The notes under the pieces were generated by a model. The model saw only the letters and a program-made list of their open reading frames with translations. It had not been told where the DNA came from and did no database searches. Source: Dermatemys mawii (taxonomy: Eukaryota > Chordata > Testudines > Dermatemydidae). Taken from it: a stretch of DNA of 64,000 bases. A program made the position numbers and the translations under genes. Of this stretch, positions 10,967 through 23,785 are shown piece by piece. The DNA lies in the NCBI GenBank assembly GCA_007922305.1, contig ML677334.1:16555344-16619343 (forward strand). The letters run 5' to 3'. Numbering within the stretch: position 1 is the stretch's first letter; every line of letters starts with the position of its first letter.

Positions 10967-12577
10967 TAGGGCTGTCAAATATTGCAGTTAACCCATGCCA
11001 TTAGCTCAAAAATATTAATCACAACTTAAAAAAATACTCACAGTTTTAATTGCACTGTTAAACAATGGAATACCAATTGAAATTTATTAACTATTTTTGG
11101 ATGTTTTGTCTACATTTTCAAAAATATTGATTTAAATTACAACACAGAATACAAAGTGTACAGTGCTAACTTTATATTATTATTTTTATTACAACTGTTT
11201 GCACTGTAAAAATGATAAACGAAATAGTATTTTCAATTCACCTCATTCAAGTACTAAAATACAATCTCTTTATTGTGAAATTGTAGCTTACACATGTAGA
11301 TTTTTTTTTTGTTACATAACAACTCAAAACCAAAAAAAAATGTCCACTCAATCCTCCTTATTCAGCCAATTGCTAAAACAAAGAAGTTTATTTACAGTTA
11401 TGGGAGATAATGCTGCCTTCTTCTAATTTAAAATGTCACTAGACAGTGAGAACATGCATGTGCATGGCTCTTTTGTAGCTGGCATAGCAAGATATGCTAA
11501 ACATTTGTATTTCCGTTCATGCTTTGGCCCCCATTCCAGAGGACATGGTTCCATGCTGATGACGCTTGTTTAAAAAAATGTGTCAATTCAATTTTGACTG
11601 AACTCCTTAGGGGAGAATAATATGTCTTCTGCTCTGTTTTACCCACATTCTGCCATATATGTCATGTTATAAGTCTTGGATTATGTTCATTTTTAGAACA
11701 CTTTCACTGCAGATTTGACAAAATGCAAAGAAGGTACCAATGTGAGATTTCTACAGCACTCAACTCAAGGTTTAAGAATCTGAAGTGCCTTCCAAAATCT
11801 GAGAGAGATCATGCTTTCAGAAGTCTTAAAAGAGCAACAATCTGATATGGAAACTATAGAACCTGAACAATCAAAAAAAGAAAAACAACCTTCTACTGGT
11901 GGCAACTGAGTCAGATGGTGAACATGAACATATGTCAGTCTGAACTGCTTTGGATCGTTATCGAGCAGAACCCTTCATCGGCATGGGTTCTGGGATAGTG
12001 ATTGAAGCCTGAAGAGACTTATAGATCTTTAGCGCATCTGGCATGTAAATATTTTGCAAGGCTGGCTACTATAGTGCTATGTCAATATCTGAAAGTAAAA
12101 ACAGGTGACATTGTAAACAAGAAGCAGGGAGCATTATCTGCTGCAAATGTAAAGAAACTTGTTTGTGCAATTGGCTGAACAAGAAGTAGGATGGAGTGGA
12201 CTTGTAGACTCCAAAGTTTTACATTGTTTTATTTTTGACTGCAGGTTTTTTGTACATAATTCTATATTTGTAAATTCAACTTTCATCATAAAGAGATTTC
12301 ATTACAGTACTTGTATGAGGTGAATCGAAAAATACTATTTCTTTTGATTTTCACAGCATACATATTCATAATAAAAAATAAATATAAAGTGAACACTGTA
12401 CATTTTGTATTCTGTGTTGTAATTTAATTAATATATTTGAAAATGTAGAAGACATCCAAAATATTTAAATAAATGGCACTGTATTATTTAACAGTGCGAT
12501 TAATCGCACAATTAATTATGATTTTTTTAAATTCTGAGATTAATTGCAATTATTTTTTTAATCACTTGACAGCCCTA
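10967..12577. mobile_element. Non-autonomous hAT-type DNA transposon, 1.6 kb
   Basis: The ends are inverted copies, tagggctgtcaa at left and ttgacagcccta at right. They are flanked by 8-bp direct repeats that agree at seven positions, tttgacat (10959-10966) and tttgacgt (12578-12585); 8-bp duplications are the hallmark of hAT transposition. The outer parts are AT-rich and mutually inverted (aacacagaatacaaagtg near 11142 and cattttgtattctgtgttg near 12402). The core (11700-12190) has coding-like scraps such as LSAANVKKLVCAI, reminiscent of the C-terminal dimerisation region of hAT transposases, but full of stops. It is most likely a deletion derivative mobilised by another hAT's transposase. 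Confidence 0.88.
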
Positions 12578-12585
12578 TTTGACGT

Positions 12586-14259
12586 ACATTAATGCAGGTG
12601 GTGCACAATTTTCAAGGAAGACACATCCTTTTGGGATTTCACCATGATGATGATCTCATTGTGGGTATCAGAGACCACAATCATTGCTGGTGGAAGTGTC
12701 CGCTTTTCACAGCCCTCGAGTAGAAAGGTAGGTGTTATCCTCACTGATGAGCTCAATGCTTTATTAGTTAAACATTGTCACTGCTAGCAACTGTGCATGC
12801 TGTTCTGCCAGATGTTCTTTCCAAGATGATGATCACTACAAATATTAGTTTCACATCTATTCTCCTTTTGCATTTTCATGAAACGTAACACGTTCTCTTT
12901 CAGACTTGGCAAACCAGGCAAGGTTTCAAAAGCGTGTTTTAATGGTTATTTTCTTTTCTCAGGATCTATCTGTATATTGTAGTAGTAATGTCAGAGACAG
13001 TATCCATGTATCACAGACAGCCTTTTGTGTGAAAGTTTTCTAGAAAAGGTGCAATCTATTATCTCTTGGACCTTGCAAACAAGAACTTCTTTTTGAAGCT
13101 GTTCCAGCAGTCATTTTTAAGTCAATTTCTCTAGATATGATAAGGAATACTTTCACAGGCATTATTCAGTTTTGAAATGGATACAATTTTGTTTCCATTG
13201 CAGTAGATTTGATCTATTGTTGTTACCTGGAGATTTAGTTGGATTTAGGTTTCTGCCGCTCTTTAATCTTAGAGCTGTCTGTGTTTGTTTCTTTTTTTAA
13301 CTCGTGCATCTATTATCATCCTTTCTGTAGCAAAAAGAGAAGAGGATTTTTTAATATTTTTTAAAAAGTCTGACTTTTCCTTAGCATTGTATTTAAGCCC
13401 ATGCATTTCTGTCAGATTCAATGGAACTTTCAATATGAAATGCCACTGAGTAGAGCCTTGTTTTCTGAGTTCTCTCAGAAGCTCAGTCCTTTCACTAGGC
13501 CAAGCTCTGGGAAATGTCCTTAAAATGTAGCTCATTCTTCGAAGACTTTATCTGCTCATTTCCAGTTTCTACTAAAGAAAAGCATAACCTGGTTTAGCTT
13601 TCTAAATCTAATGGCAAAACTTTAGACAGTTGTGTTACATGAATCAGTCATCTACAAGCATCTGCATGTGCACCAAGTGTCCCACTACCACAGCTGTATT
13701 TGGGCATGCCAGCTGGTAGATTCAAGTCTGTTCTCAGACAATTAGGTCATGGGCTACCGGAGAATAGCAGGATGTCTGAAGTAAATGTTCCTTTATTTGT
13801 TTTAAATCTAGACAAAAGTTAATTTCTTTTTAAATATTGTGTGTGTATACACTCTCTCACACACATGCTTTCACTTGCATGCACATGTTTCTTCCTGCCC
13901 CATCACTCTGTACTCCCAATTTAAATGATTTTACTGGTTTTTGGATCACACTTTAGCCATTCTACTCTACTGATAGCAGTCTGTGTACTCCTTCCATGCT
14001 GACCCCTGCACCTGATCCACTCCTTATTCAAGATTCTCCTTAAACTACTGTGATGACTGGGGTGTGTATGTTTTCTTCCTGCTCCCTATGCCTCTTTGTT
14101 TCCTGGTTCCTGCTCCCTGAACTCAGTGTTACAGTTCATGTACATGTTGTTGGTTGTGTGTAACTAGTTTGGATCTGCTGCTACATACCTGCCTTTCAGA
14201 CTATTACTGCCTTAACCAATTCATTCTCTATGTCCACAGCCTGACTATCTGTATTGTTT
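12586..14259. other. No gene recognised
   Basis: The minus-strand frame at 13269-13535 (88 codons) has a mildly coding-like composition and may be debris from the 3' part of the LINE that follows on the minus strand, but I cannot match it to a domain. The rest is AT-rich DNA. Confidence 0.4.
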
Positions 14260-15650
14260 CTATCTAAAAATTAAAGAAGTCAGGTAGCCACCAACGTGCT
14301 TGTCCTGAAATATAGTAATAGTTCTATTAGATATATCACTGAGTCCAGCTGCCTTTCCACTTTTCAGGGTTTTCATAGCTATTGTCAGCTCCTCAGTGTG
14401 AGCTGCTGATTGTGGACTTTGCTTTCTCTGAGGAGTGAGCAAAGTCCTTTCCTTTCAGTGTTTTCATTTAGTGCTTTGCTTTGTGTTCTGGTTAACCATT
14501 TAGGATGAGTTTGGTGTGTGACTTTTTTGGGAGAGATGGCAGATATGCACTCTGGTTGTTCTCTATTGGGGTTCAGCTTGCGAATGAAGTTCCCAAGCTT
14601 TTTTGCTATTGAAATACCAAATTCATGCCACAATTAGCCCCCTCTAACAGTCACATTACTCAGTTCCAGTCTCTCTCACAAACAGTTTCCCAAACCCACT
14701 AGTTTCTTCAGCAGAGGTATCCAAGTCAAACAACTCTGAATCTTTCTTATAGTGTTGGCTGTTTTGTTCTGAAGTTCCAGATACATATAATGTCCAACCA
14801 CCGCTAGGGATTTACTTATGGGAAGTCTTCCATATCAGGGACACAAATTCCCCATAGTGCTTGTATGTCAAAGTAATGCTACAGATGGATTTAGCCAATT
14901 CTGAGGTAAAGCCTTCCCAGTCAGCTTTCCTGAAGTTGACCTTAGCAGTTATTTTGTTTTCCTGGGTTGTACTGAAGTCTCTGTTATCACTTGCTCTGGT
15001 CTTTGCAGATTGTAGAGATCTTGGGATTACAGCCATGCCCTAACTTCTGAAGGTGGCTGGATTTTCAGAGATGAGAAAAGCTAGGTCAAAACTATATCCC
15101 TTGTTCCATCATGTACTTGGGAAAGAACATTTCTTGGGTTCATAGAGCAGGCTCAGATTGCTTGTTGCCACTCCTTTCTCAACTTCTTCCTCACTGTTGT
15201 AATTGTTAGGGTATATGCAGATGGTATTGTGACTGTTGAAGTCATCTTTGACCTGGCATGGATTTTCTGGATAAGGAGAGTAATTTGATCATGCAGAATG
15301 TTTACTTGATGGTTTGTAAATGGAAACTACTGCTATTTGGTTATGTAGAACGAGGATAAGTTCCATTGTACCATAGTGTTGCATGACAGTGTTTTTCATC
15401 ACATACAAATACCATGTCACCATAAATGTTGCTTTTGATGTTTGCAGCACTATGCATGACAGGGATGTTTGGTGCTATTGTCTTTGAGTCTCTGACAGGC
15501 ATACAATGTCTGCTTTCTTGCCAGATAGAACATCAGCCTTCTCTGTAGATAACCCCTCCACCTTGGAGCTGACAACTTTAAATGCCATATTTGGGTGAGA
15601 CTCCAGGAAGGGCTATATATATTGATGTCCCTGTCTTCTGTTTCAGTTTT
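14260..15650 (-). pseudogene. LINE endonuclease plus RT N-terminus relic
   Basis: Read on minus from 15650, broken frames give an APE-type endonuclease (VEGLSTEKADVLSGKKADIVCLSETQ; VVSIYKPSS; DDFNSHNTI; LLYEPKK; WWNKGYSFDLAFL). A linker typical of LINEs follows (VNFRKADWEGFTSELAKSI, about 14945-14885). The start of the RT comes next (TIAMKTLKSGKAAGLSDIS, about 14385-14325). The order EN, linker, RT is correct for a non-LTR retrotransposon. Many stops and indels mark an old copy; the catalytic RT motifs are absent because the match ends near 14260. Confidence 0.82.
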
Positions 15651-15757
15651 AGTGTGTATTGTCAGATTTGGTCTCTCCCATGCTCAGCTGTAATGTGAGA
15701 TTAACAGGGTTCATAACATCAGTTTTTCTGATTTGACCACCATTGCTATGGCTTAAA
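15651..15757. other. Short spacer
   Basis: No feature is seen between the LINE relic and the target duplication of the next LTR. Confidence 0.5.
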
Positions 15758-15761
15758 GTAC

Positions 15762-16476
15762 TGTGACGGAGTCAGACCAGAAGGATATAGGAGAGTGCTG
15801 GAAGGCAAGTACATTAGTCTCAGGGTGTGCAGGTCCCTGTTCCTTGGATAGCCAAACAAAGGCTACTCCAGGCCAATCAAGACACCTGGGGCCAATTAAG
15901 AACCTTCTAGAAAGGAGTAGAAACAGCTAGCCTAATTGGGACACCTGACGCCAATCAGGGACTGGCTGAATCCAGACAAAAACCTCCCAGTTAGTCAGGT
16001 GGGTTGTGGGTGTCAGGAGCTGTGAGAGGAAGTTGTGCTGTTGGTGGGACTGGGTGGTAGACGGCATGTCATACAGAAGGAAGGAGGCCCTGAGGTAGGG
16101 GTGAAGTGGAGTTTGAAGAAGCAGGGACTGCTGTGGAGAAGTAGCCCAGGGAATTGTATTGTGTTTTGTGGATAGAAGGTCAGCCATCTTAGCTGATACT
16201 ATTAGGGTCCCTGGGCTGGAGCCCAGAGTAGAGGGCGGGCCTGGGCTCCCCCCTTTCTGCCTCACCTAATTAGTCTCTGAGATTGGGAGACAATAGAGAC
16301 TGTGCCAGGAAGGATAGCTTCTCCTCACTGGTTTGCGATGAAAATGGCTCAATAGACTGTGACCTTGTCTCCAGAGAGAGAAGGGCTCCGTGGAGGGTCA
16401 CAGTGAGCTGCTGAGGCTAGTAAAAATCCGCCAGGAAACGCAGGATCCACGACGATAAGGACAGAGCTTTGTCACA
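15762..16476 (+). mobile_element. Solo LTR, 715 bp
   Basis: The unit runs from tgtgacggagtc to gctttgtcaca, so its outer 6 bp are perfect inverted repeats (TGTGAC/GTCACA), and it is flanked by gtac on both sides (15758-15761 and 16477-16480). The internal sequence includes the agtagcccagggaattg and agtagagggcgggcctgg blocks that I remember from a very common turtle LTR family. No internal retroelement genes are attached. The orientation is inferred from that memory, not from a promoter. Confidence 0.82.
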
Positions 16477-16480
16477 GTAC

Positions 16481-17594
16481 CTACTTCCCTCTTGCCACCA
16501 ATGAGCTTGTTCACAGCTTAGAACACAACAGAAGAGAGAGACCCACTCCCGACTGACCACAGATGAGGTGTGAAGTACAGATTCGTTGAATTGCTGCTGG
16601 TGGTGGTCTAACCAGGTTTGTGAACTTTATGTAGACCAGTGACTGGATCCCTACTCTAGAGGTGGTGAAGAAAGGGGACAGAGGGAAGTAGATTTTGAGA
16701 GGAAATTCCAAGGGAGGAACAGATAATCAAGAAAATAAAGAAGATAAATGGAGTCCAGCAAAAGGAAAAGAGAGTTTTTACCTTATGACATTATTTCTTT
16801 CCCCCTTTTCTATTCAGCACTCTTGGAATTCGCTTCAATGAGTCACAAAGTGGCAACTGTATAAAACAGTGAGTAAAGGATGGAAATGGTGGACAAGGCA
16901 GAATAGGTGGTTAGAACAGTGTAATTTTACACCCCAAAATGTTTTAAATCAAATGATTAATATTAATTCCTTCTGGACATTTTACATGGTATGGCTCTCT
17001 ATAAATAAGTGATAATCTTCCAAGAAAAAAAATTTCATTATTTGGTAATACCCATGTTGAGAGGTTTTCTTGGAATTTATCATTTTGTATCTTCTCTAGA
17101 AATAAGAAAGTCAGTGGGATTAAACTTGTCCATCTGTGTGGAACTGTATGCAGCAAATTTGTCTCCCTCTTTTTGGCACCCTTTTTGCATTCATCATGTA
17201 GAAATTATGTGCCTTTGTTGTGTTCAGTTAGAGAGGTACAAATATTACATCCTATTGCCTATGCAGCATTTTGAATCATTAGGCTGTAGTAGGTATCATT
17301 GTGGGGTTTTAAGTACGCATAAAATGGTATCATTATAGATTAGACATGACATTTTCTAAAAATGTACCCTCTGTTTAGAAATTTAAATCTGAAAATACTC
17401 TGTAGTCCCCAATATAAAATTAAGTTATACAGCTTTGCATATTTGTATCCTGATAATTGGAATGTTTTATCTACATTTACATAACTGAAAACATTCATGC
17501 TTCTTTAATGTGTATGTGAATTTTCTCTATATTCCTTTTCATTACACTCCTTCTGCCTCATCTCTTTCTCTCTCCCTGCATCATTGCATTAGTT
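16481..17594. other. No gene seen
   Basis: AT-rich unique-looking DNA. Confidence 0.5.
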
Positions 17595-17765
17595 TAAGAC
17601 CAATATTTTCAAAACTGAGTGCCTAAAATTGGGCTCCCAAACACACTATTAGGCACCTAAATTGATTTCTGTTGAGTGGCCTGATTTGCAGAAGTGCTGA
17701 GCACCTACAAAATTATTGATGTTAATGACAGCTGCAAATGCTCAGCATTCAATATGGTCAGAAAA
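17595..17765. mobile_element. Palindromic MITE relic
   Basis: The segment has the taggcacctaaat block and a foldback built on tgctgagcac (about 17697) and tgctcagcat (about 17740), bordered by tggcctgatttgcag. This is a decayed copy of a short palindromic repeat family that is frequent in sauropsid DNA; related pieces lie at 34770-34860, 48840-48930 and 62110-62200. Confidence 0.55.
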
Positions 17766-20002
17766 TGGAGTCTCTGTCCTGTGGAAAATTCTAATATTTC
17801 AAAAGTTCCTTTTGTCTTGACTTAGAATGAAGAGTCAAAATTTTGAAATTTACCATAGAAAGGAAATTCCAAAATATTTCAATTTCAGAAACACAAAAGC
17901 TAACTTATCAAATGTTTCATCATTATAATATAAAATGTTCAATATTATATTTACATATAAAGCACATATTAAAATTGAACTTTAAAGTTATTAAAAAGAA
18001 GCCAAAACCAAGCCTAAAATGTCAAAATGAAATAATCTATTCTGAGAAGAATGATTTCAATTTTTTTGCATTGAAAATTTCATCAAAATTGATACATTCC
18101 TTCAAAACATTTTGATTTTGACATAGCAGCATGTTCCAAAAGAAAACTGTTCTATCAAAAAAAGTTTTCAACAAGATATGAGTCAGCATCTTTAAAAATC
18201 AGCCCTTGATTAGATTCTGAATGTGGATTTAGGAGCTTTTAAGACTAGGCCCCAAGTTTGAAAATACTGAAAAGCTGCTATGAGGCACAAGTTCATGATC
18301 TTTTGTATTCTGGTGTTGTTCAGAATGTACGGTATGAATAAGAGAAGATGGTTTTCCCTAGTGTCCCTGCATTTCTTTCCTGAATAAAGAGCTAATCAGC
18401 TGAAAACCTTAAAAAGATATGAAGAGAGGTAAAGTGTGTGAATATATTGCTGGTGGTCTTTAAAATAAAGTAGATTATTAAAACCAACATCATTGACAAC
18501 AAATGCTGGAATTAATTACACCAGTTGGTGACTGCCTGTTTCAGCTAGAGTTAGGCCCAAAGTGGAAAGTCACGCTGAAATTTGGAAAAAAATCCAATTC
18601 AGATCTGAATCTGAGTCTGAGCTTGTCTGGTGTATCCCTAGAATTACTCAAAATTAGAATCATGAGTCTAGATGCACCTCACAATTGCCGTTTTTGGAAA
18701 ATTCAAACTGAGATCTCACTCTGGATCTATGCCCCATGATCTTCATTCATCTAGCATTTCAGTCAATACCAAGATTGTAAGCACTTTGTGACAAGCTCTG
18801 TTTTTTGCTTTGACCTAAATTTTAAAAAGTGACTAATGGTTGTGGGGGCCTCCTGTTATGGGTGCACAACCTGAGACATTAGAAAGGCCTGTTTTTTAAA
18901 GGTTAGATGTTCCTAATTATCGGTAAAGATGTCTATAAGTTGTCAAGCTTAGAGATGAAGAATCAACTATCACACTTAAAAATTTAGGCTGCCTAGTGTA
19001 ATGGCACTTTGCTTCTTAACTGGGACTTCTAGGAACGGAACTACTACAAATAATTATAACTAATATCATCTAGTTCACTGGAGAAATTTGTCCTTTCCTA
19101 GGCCCCCAATTCCCTCCTTCCCTGAAAAAAAAAATTAAAAAAAAAAAATAAAGTATTAGGGTTTTTACAAATATTTTGGCTCATTTTATGACATGCTATA
19201 AGTCTACATATAGCTGCAAAATTTCACTTTTTAATTTTTTTTTGTGGCTTGTAACTCTTGGTGAGATACATAACATCTGATTTTTCTTATGTGTCCACAA
19301 ATAATAATAACTGGAACAAGACTGATTTTTTTTCAGGGGTATTGGGATTCTATAAAGTATCTAGCCTGTCTTTTGAAGATGACATGAATTTCTAGAGAAC
19401 CAGCCATTATTTTTTTAAAAAATGAAATAATCCTTTTATGGAATATAGTCATGCATGAAAAATAGCGTTGCCAACCTAAAGATCAGCAAAACATGGGAGT
19501 ATCTTGATCTTGAAGCAAGACTCCATCGCTGGGGCAGTATACAGAATATCTGGATCTTTCATAAAGCTGATGATCAGCTATTATCTGCTGTTGGACCAAT
19601 TTTTCTTTGTTGGACTGTCTTACATGACTACATTAGCACACCATAGTGAATGGACTTCAGTGACATGGCACAGCAGCATGGACAGAGGTGGTTAAGGCTA
19701 ATTTTACACAGAAGCAGTGCAGGTGACTCCTTGTGACTGCTTGTGACACAGTACTTTGTGCATCCCTTCCTGGGTTTCTGCCACGGGGCATAGCCTGGGC
19801 ACTTGTCCTCTATTGCAGAGGACCTGGCAATGTTGTTGTCACTGGGTCTACGTTGCTGATTACCCTCTCCCCTTGTTGTGCTGCTGAGATATTGTACAAG
19901 AGTACCTGATATGGTCAAGAAACAGCCTCATCTGGCAGAAGGCATATTGAGATCTACAGTGGGCATCCTGTTCTTCAAGCCTACAGGTCCTGCCAGCCTT
20001 TG
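17766..20002. other. No gene seen
   Basis: AT-rich sequence with homopolymer runs (19130-19150). The region 19460-19920 is less AT-rich and has overlapping frames on both strands, but no recognised domain. A short MITE-like piece may lie at 18185-18265. Confidence 0.45.
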
Positions 20003-20445
20003 CTTATATGAGCACAGGGGAAGTCACTGAGGCTATGTCTATACTGCAATTAAAAACCCATAACTGGCCCATATCAGTTGACTCTGGCTCAGGGGTTCAG
20101 GCTAAGGGGCTGCCTCATTGCAGGGGAGACCTTTGGACTTGGGCTGCAACCCAATCTGTAGGACCCTCCCACCTCGTAGGGTCCAAGAGACCAGGCTCCA
20201 GCCTGAACCTCAATGTATACACTGCAGTTAAACAGCCCCTTAGCATGAGTCCCGTGAGCCAGAGTAAGAGGGCACAGGCCAGCTATGGGTTTTTAATTGC
20301 AGTGTAGAAATACTCTTAGTCTCTCCATTACCTCAGCTCCCCAGCTGTAATATAGGGAAGTATTATTTTCCCTATGTTATAGGGCTGCTGTGAGGATAAA
20401 CCTGTTAATAAACCTGTGGTGCACTCAGATACTACAGTGATGAGC
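20003..20445 (+). repeat. CORE-SINE/MIR-like SINE interrupted by a MITE
   Basis: The right part (20320-20445) reads tctccattacctcagctccc, then ctgtgaggataaacctgtt and cactcagatactacagtgat, the typical 3' half of an amniote MIR/CORE-SINE. The left part, just before the MITE, reads ggggaagtcactga, matching the preceding gcaagtcactta block. The SINE was therefore present before the MITE inserted. Confidence 0.65.
20027..20319. mobile_element. MITE with about 34-bp terminal inverted repeats
   Basis: Left arm 20027-20060 and right arm 20286-20319 pair at 29 of 34 positions (core tgcaattaaaaaccca). An inner palindrome is also present (ggaccctcccacctcgtagg near 20161). The element has no coding capacity. 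The gctatgtctacactg-type terminus is that of an abundant turtle and crocodilian hAT-like MITE family. A clean 8-bp target duplication is not visible. Confidence 0.82.
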
Positions 20446-21421
20446 AGTGAACACAGAAGAAAACCTTGCAAATAGTTACATCCTCTCTATACATTAAAAA
20501 GAGAATACGTTGAGTATTTAGTCACTGCTCTGTTATTCAGATCATTAGAACACGTTCCTTGAGACTAAACAGAAATCCAGTGGTTTTGCACTGGTTATGA
20601 AATGGGCAAAACACTTTGTGGTCAGTCATCTTTGAAGTCTTGTGTTTGTTGTTTTGATTGCTTTAATGAAATTGCTTAAAAGAAATTGTGCTACGGTAGA
20701 AGATGGCTTAGTGACATTTTGTGCCTCCTCCACTTATAAATTAGGATGAATGTTAATATTGACTATTGCTTTTGTGTTTAAATATACTCTGGGAAATGTG
20801 TGTTGGGTGTCCCTTTTGCAGCATTTTGTGGTATTGTCTGATATGCTCTTGATCAACCTTCAAAAGGATTGTAAAGCTTGCTTTGTGCCTTCAGGATTGC
20901 AGAAATCAGAGCTGATCTTAGAGGCTTTTAAAAATGAACATCCTGCACAAAGGGATTCATTGCACACAGAAATAAACGTATGCTCTTTGGTGTCTCTGCA
21001 GAGCTCTGATGCTAGCCGTACTATGCAAATGTCTGGGCCTGCTCAAGTGAGTAAAGAAACGCATGGATCAGGGCCTAAGTCATGTTACAGATTAATTTAG
21101 ATTTTGCAGATTGTTCATAAATGTTTAGTCTGTACCTTTGGCTACTATTTTTCTGGTGTGTAATTTGTCATTGAAGCCATATGGTTTTGCTTCTGTTCAC
21201 TGGCTGGATCTTTGATAAACAGGAGAAGGGATGTCAACAAGATTTCTAGATAGTTGCTGAACACTAATTTGACAGTAAAACGGATAAAAGTGATTTATGC
21301 TTTTATTTGAGTGAATGTTCAATTACATTTTTTTTGTTTGCTGTTGTCACCCCGCTTTAACACAAACGATAGGATCTACAAATAGTACGCACATGCAATT
21401 TCTATCATTTTTGCATACATG
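20446..21421. other. No gene seen
   Basis: AT-rich DNA. A plus frame at 20750-21100 has no recognisable domain and ends without splice context. Confidence 0.45.
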
Positions 21422-21429
21422 ATGTACAG

Positions 21430-21625
21430 CAGCAGTTCTCAAATTGGAAGTTGCGACCCCCCTGGGGGGTCACTGGGCGATTCCAGGGGGGTTGTGAGCT
21501 CCCGTTGCATTCAGCGGCATTTCGGCCGAAAAGCCACCGAGTGGAACTCTTCTGCTTTCGGGGCATTTCTGCGGATGTGGCAAATCGAAAAGGGGTCTTG
21601 AATCGAAGAAGTTTGAGAACCCCTG
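21430..21625. mobile_element. hAT MITE with perfect 8-bp target duplication
   Basis: The 196-bp unit starts cagcagttctcaaa and ends tttgagaacccctg (13 of 14 positions inverted), and it is flanked by atgtacag on both sides (21422-21429 and 21626-21633). The termini of CAGNGGTTCTCAAA type and the 8-bp duplication identify hAT. The inside is GC-rich and non-coding; open frames on both strands here are accidental. Confidence 0.92.
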
Positions 21626-21633
21626 ATGTACAG

Positions 21634-22384
21634 GGTCCCAACACTCGGTGCACATGTTACATGCACGAACAGAGACAGTAAGATGAGACGACTTTGAAAA
21701 TGTAGGCCAATACCAGTAGCTTCACAAGTATCATTGTCCGTTATGGTGATGTAGTTTGCTTTTCCCATTCGTGAATATTTTCCCAATTGAGACCACTAAG
21801 CCTATTTTATATTGTTCAGTATAGAGCGAACTGGTGGTAATTTTTGGATATGACTACTACTATTTCCAAGTGAGATTTCTACAAATTCTTGTTTTTCCTG
21901 TTCTAGACTACTTTATTGTACTGAATCATGGTTCTTACTATACATTATTCCAAAGGTTCTCATTTAGCATTGTGAAAATTGAATCACACCCCTTCTGAAT
22001 TGCCTTTTCTCCTTTAGATACTCTAGTCACTCTAAATTCTTTCCCTTTCTACATTAGAGATTTCTGTAGCCTTCATTCTTGTTCTAATTTTTATCACATC
22101 TGTGTCATTTCTGTTGCATTTAATGAGGGATAGCACACAATAGCCAAAAAATGGTTTAACGAGTTTCTTATAGATATTTACACGCCTTGTGTTCAGGGGT
22201 CCCCAACTACAATATATACTTCTCTTTACTTTTTTGATTGCATTGTACTAATGTCTTCACTGGTATGTCCACTATCAAGCCTAATCTTGCAGAACTCAGA
22301 ATAATAGTAGGATGATATCAAGAATTGGGACCTGAAGCAGATCCAGTCTCCAGGCATTCTAATAATTGCAACTGGCTGGTAGTA
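21634..22384. other. No gene seen
   Basis: AT-rich DNA without recognised elements. Confidence 0.5.
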
Positions 22385-22735
22385 GGCTGTGTGATGGGCT
22401 ACACTATCTGATTGGCGGGAGGAGTCAGCAGACTTTTGTTAAGCCCAGCAGCAGCAGGAGCTTGGTGGATGCTCAAACATTTACCCATGGCTGCCATAGC
22501 TCTGGTGCCTTCTTGTTCCCAACCATATTCTCACTTTGTTCCAGTCCTGCTCCAGCCCCGCTCCTGCCTTGGATCCAGGCCTGTTCCTGCCTTGCCTTGC
22601 TGCAGGTAACCTGGCTCTGACCCTTGGCCATGGCATCTGACTCATGCCTTGGCCCTTGACTCCAATTCCTGGCTACTGTCTTTGGCTCATACCATTAGGC
22701 ATGACTGCCCATGTGCCAGTCTCTGACTGATGATA
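22385..22735. repeat. Unclassified GC-richer interspersed repeat, perhaps LTR-derived
   Basis: This segment stands out by composition and by C-rich, imperfectly repeated wording (ctccagccccgctcctgcc; cctgccttgccttgctgcag; cttggcccttgactcc). The style resembles LTR fragments from turtles, but no ends or duplication are seen, so the assignment is tentative. Confidence 0.35.
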
Positions 22736-23696
22736 CCATTTTACATCTATTCTTCTGAGCCTGTCCCAAATAATGTTACACTTCTTTAAGCTGAGACTCA
22801 TGAATCAGTATTACCTCCTCTTCTCTTAACCAAAGAGAGTCTGAATGTCTTCCACTGAATAGGAATGAAACATAAGGTGTAACAGAGATTTGTTATTTAT
22901 CTCTAGAAAGACATAGACACATGGGTTGGGCACTTTTACAAATATCCATAAAAAATAAAATTTACCCTGTTTTGGGCAGAATAGTTAAACTATGAAATGA
23001 AACTGTGGGAATTAAATGAAGTTTCCCAGGCAAGAGATGAAAGTGCAGCTGTGCCAAAGGAAGCGAGAGTCCCACTGCTCTACTATTGCCCCAAGAAAAC
23101 ATGATATGCAGGTGTATATTTAGAATCAAGCACGGATGTCAGATGGTGGGTCCCTGAGGCTACCTGACAACCTGCAGACTATTAAAGAAGAGATAACAGC
23201 TGCTTCCAGTAAAACTGCAGTGAAGATGGAGGTGGATTACACCCAAAAGAGCTACCCACATCTCAAAGGGACAAGTCTGGGAAAAGGCGTCCTGTGCCTG
23301 AGGAAATGGCTTAGTACCATCAACTGAAAGTGCTCCAATAATGTATCAAAGAAAGACTATGTTGCTAAAATAGATGAGAGACACTATGCAGCTGGAACTT
23401 CATGAACTTCACAAAGTGGTGCAGCAGGCCATTCTAGAAAGTGATAGGTAGCACTTGGGTTGCCTGGATGGTGACAGTACACTTACACAAGGTGTTGTGT
23501 ATATTCTCAAAAAGAACATTAAAAGACAGACTAGGGGCATAACTAACTGCATGCCAAAGTCCTCCAAAATTATAGGGTAAAGCAGATAATTACATTTTCT
23601 CAATTATTAAAATTAAATAAAATCCAGCTCTTCTAAAGAAGGACAAAATACCTCATCTACCCAAAGGCCTGTTAGACCACTCTGGGGAAATATGAT
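22736..23696. other. No gene seen
   Basis: AT-rich DNA. Short frames (23136-23327 plus; 23409-23603 minus) show no domain. Confidence 0.45.
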
Positions 23697-23785
23697 GGGG
23701 TAGGAGTTAAATCCTGGCCCCACTGGAATCAATGTCAAAGCTTCCATGGACAGCAATTAAGCCAAGATTTCACCCTAGCCTAGAC
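23697..23785. repeat. Decayed copy of the GTGAAATC palindromic repeat
   Basis: The left part reads ttaaatcctggccccactgg and the right part ends agccaagatttcaccc, matching the two arms of the better hairpin at 32201-32270. Substitutions and an insertion have spoiled the pairing in the middle. Confidence 0.6.
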
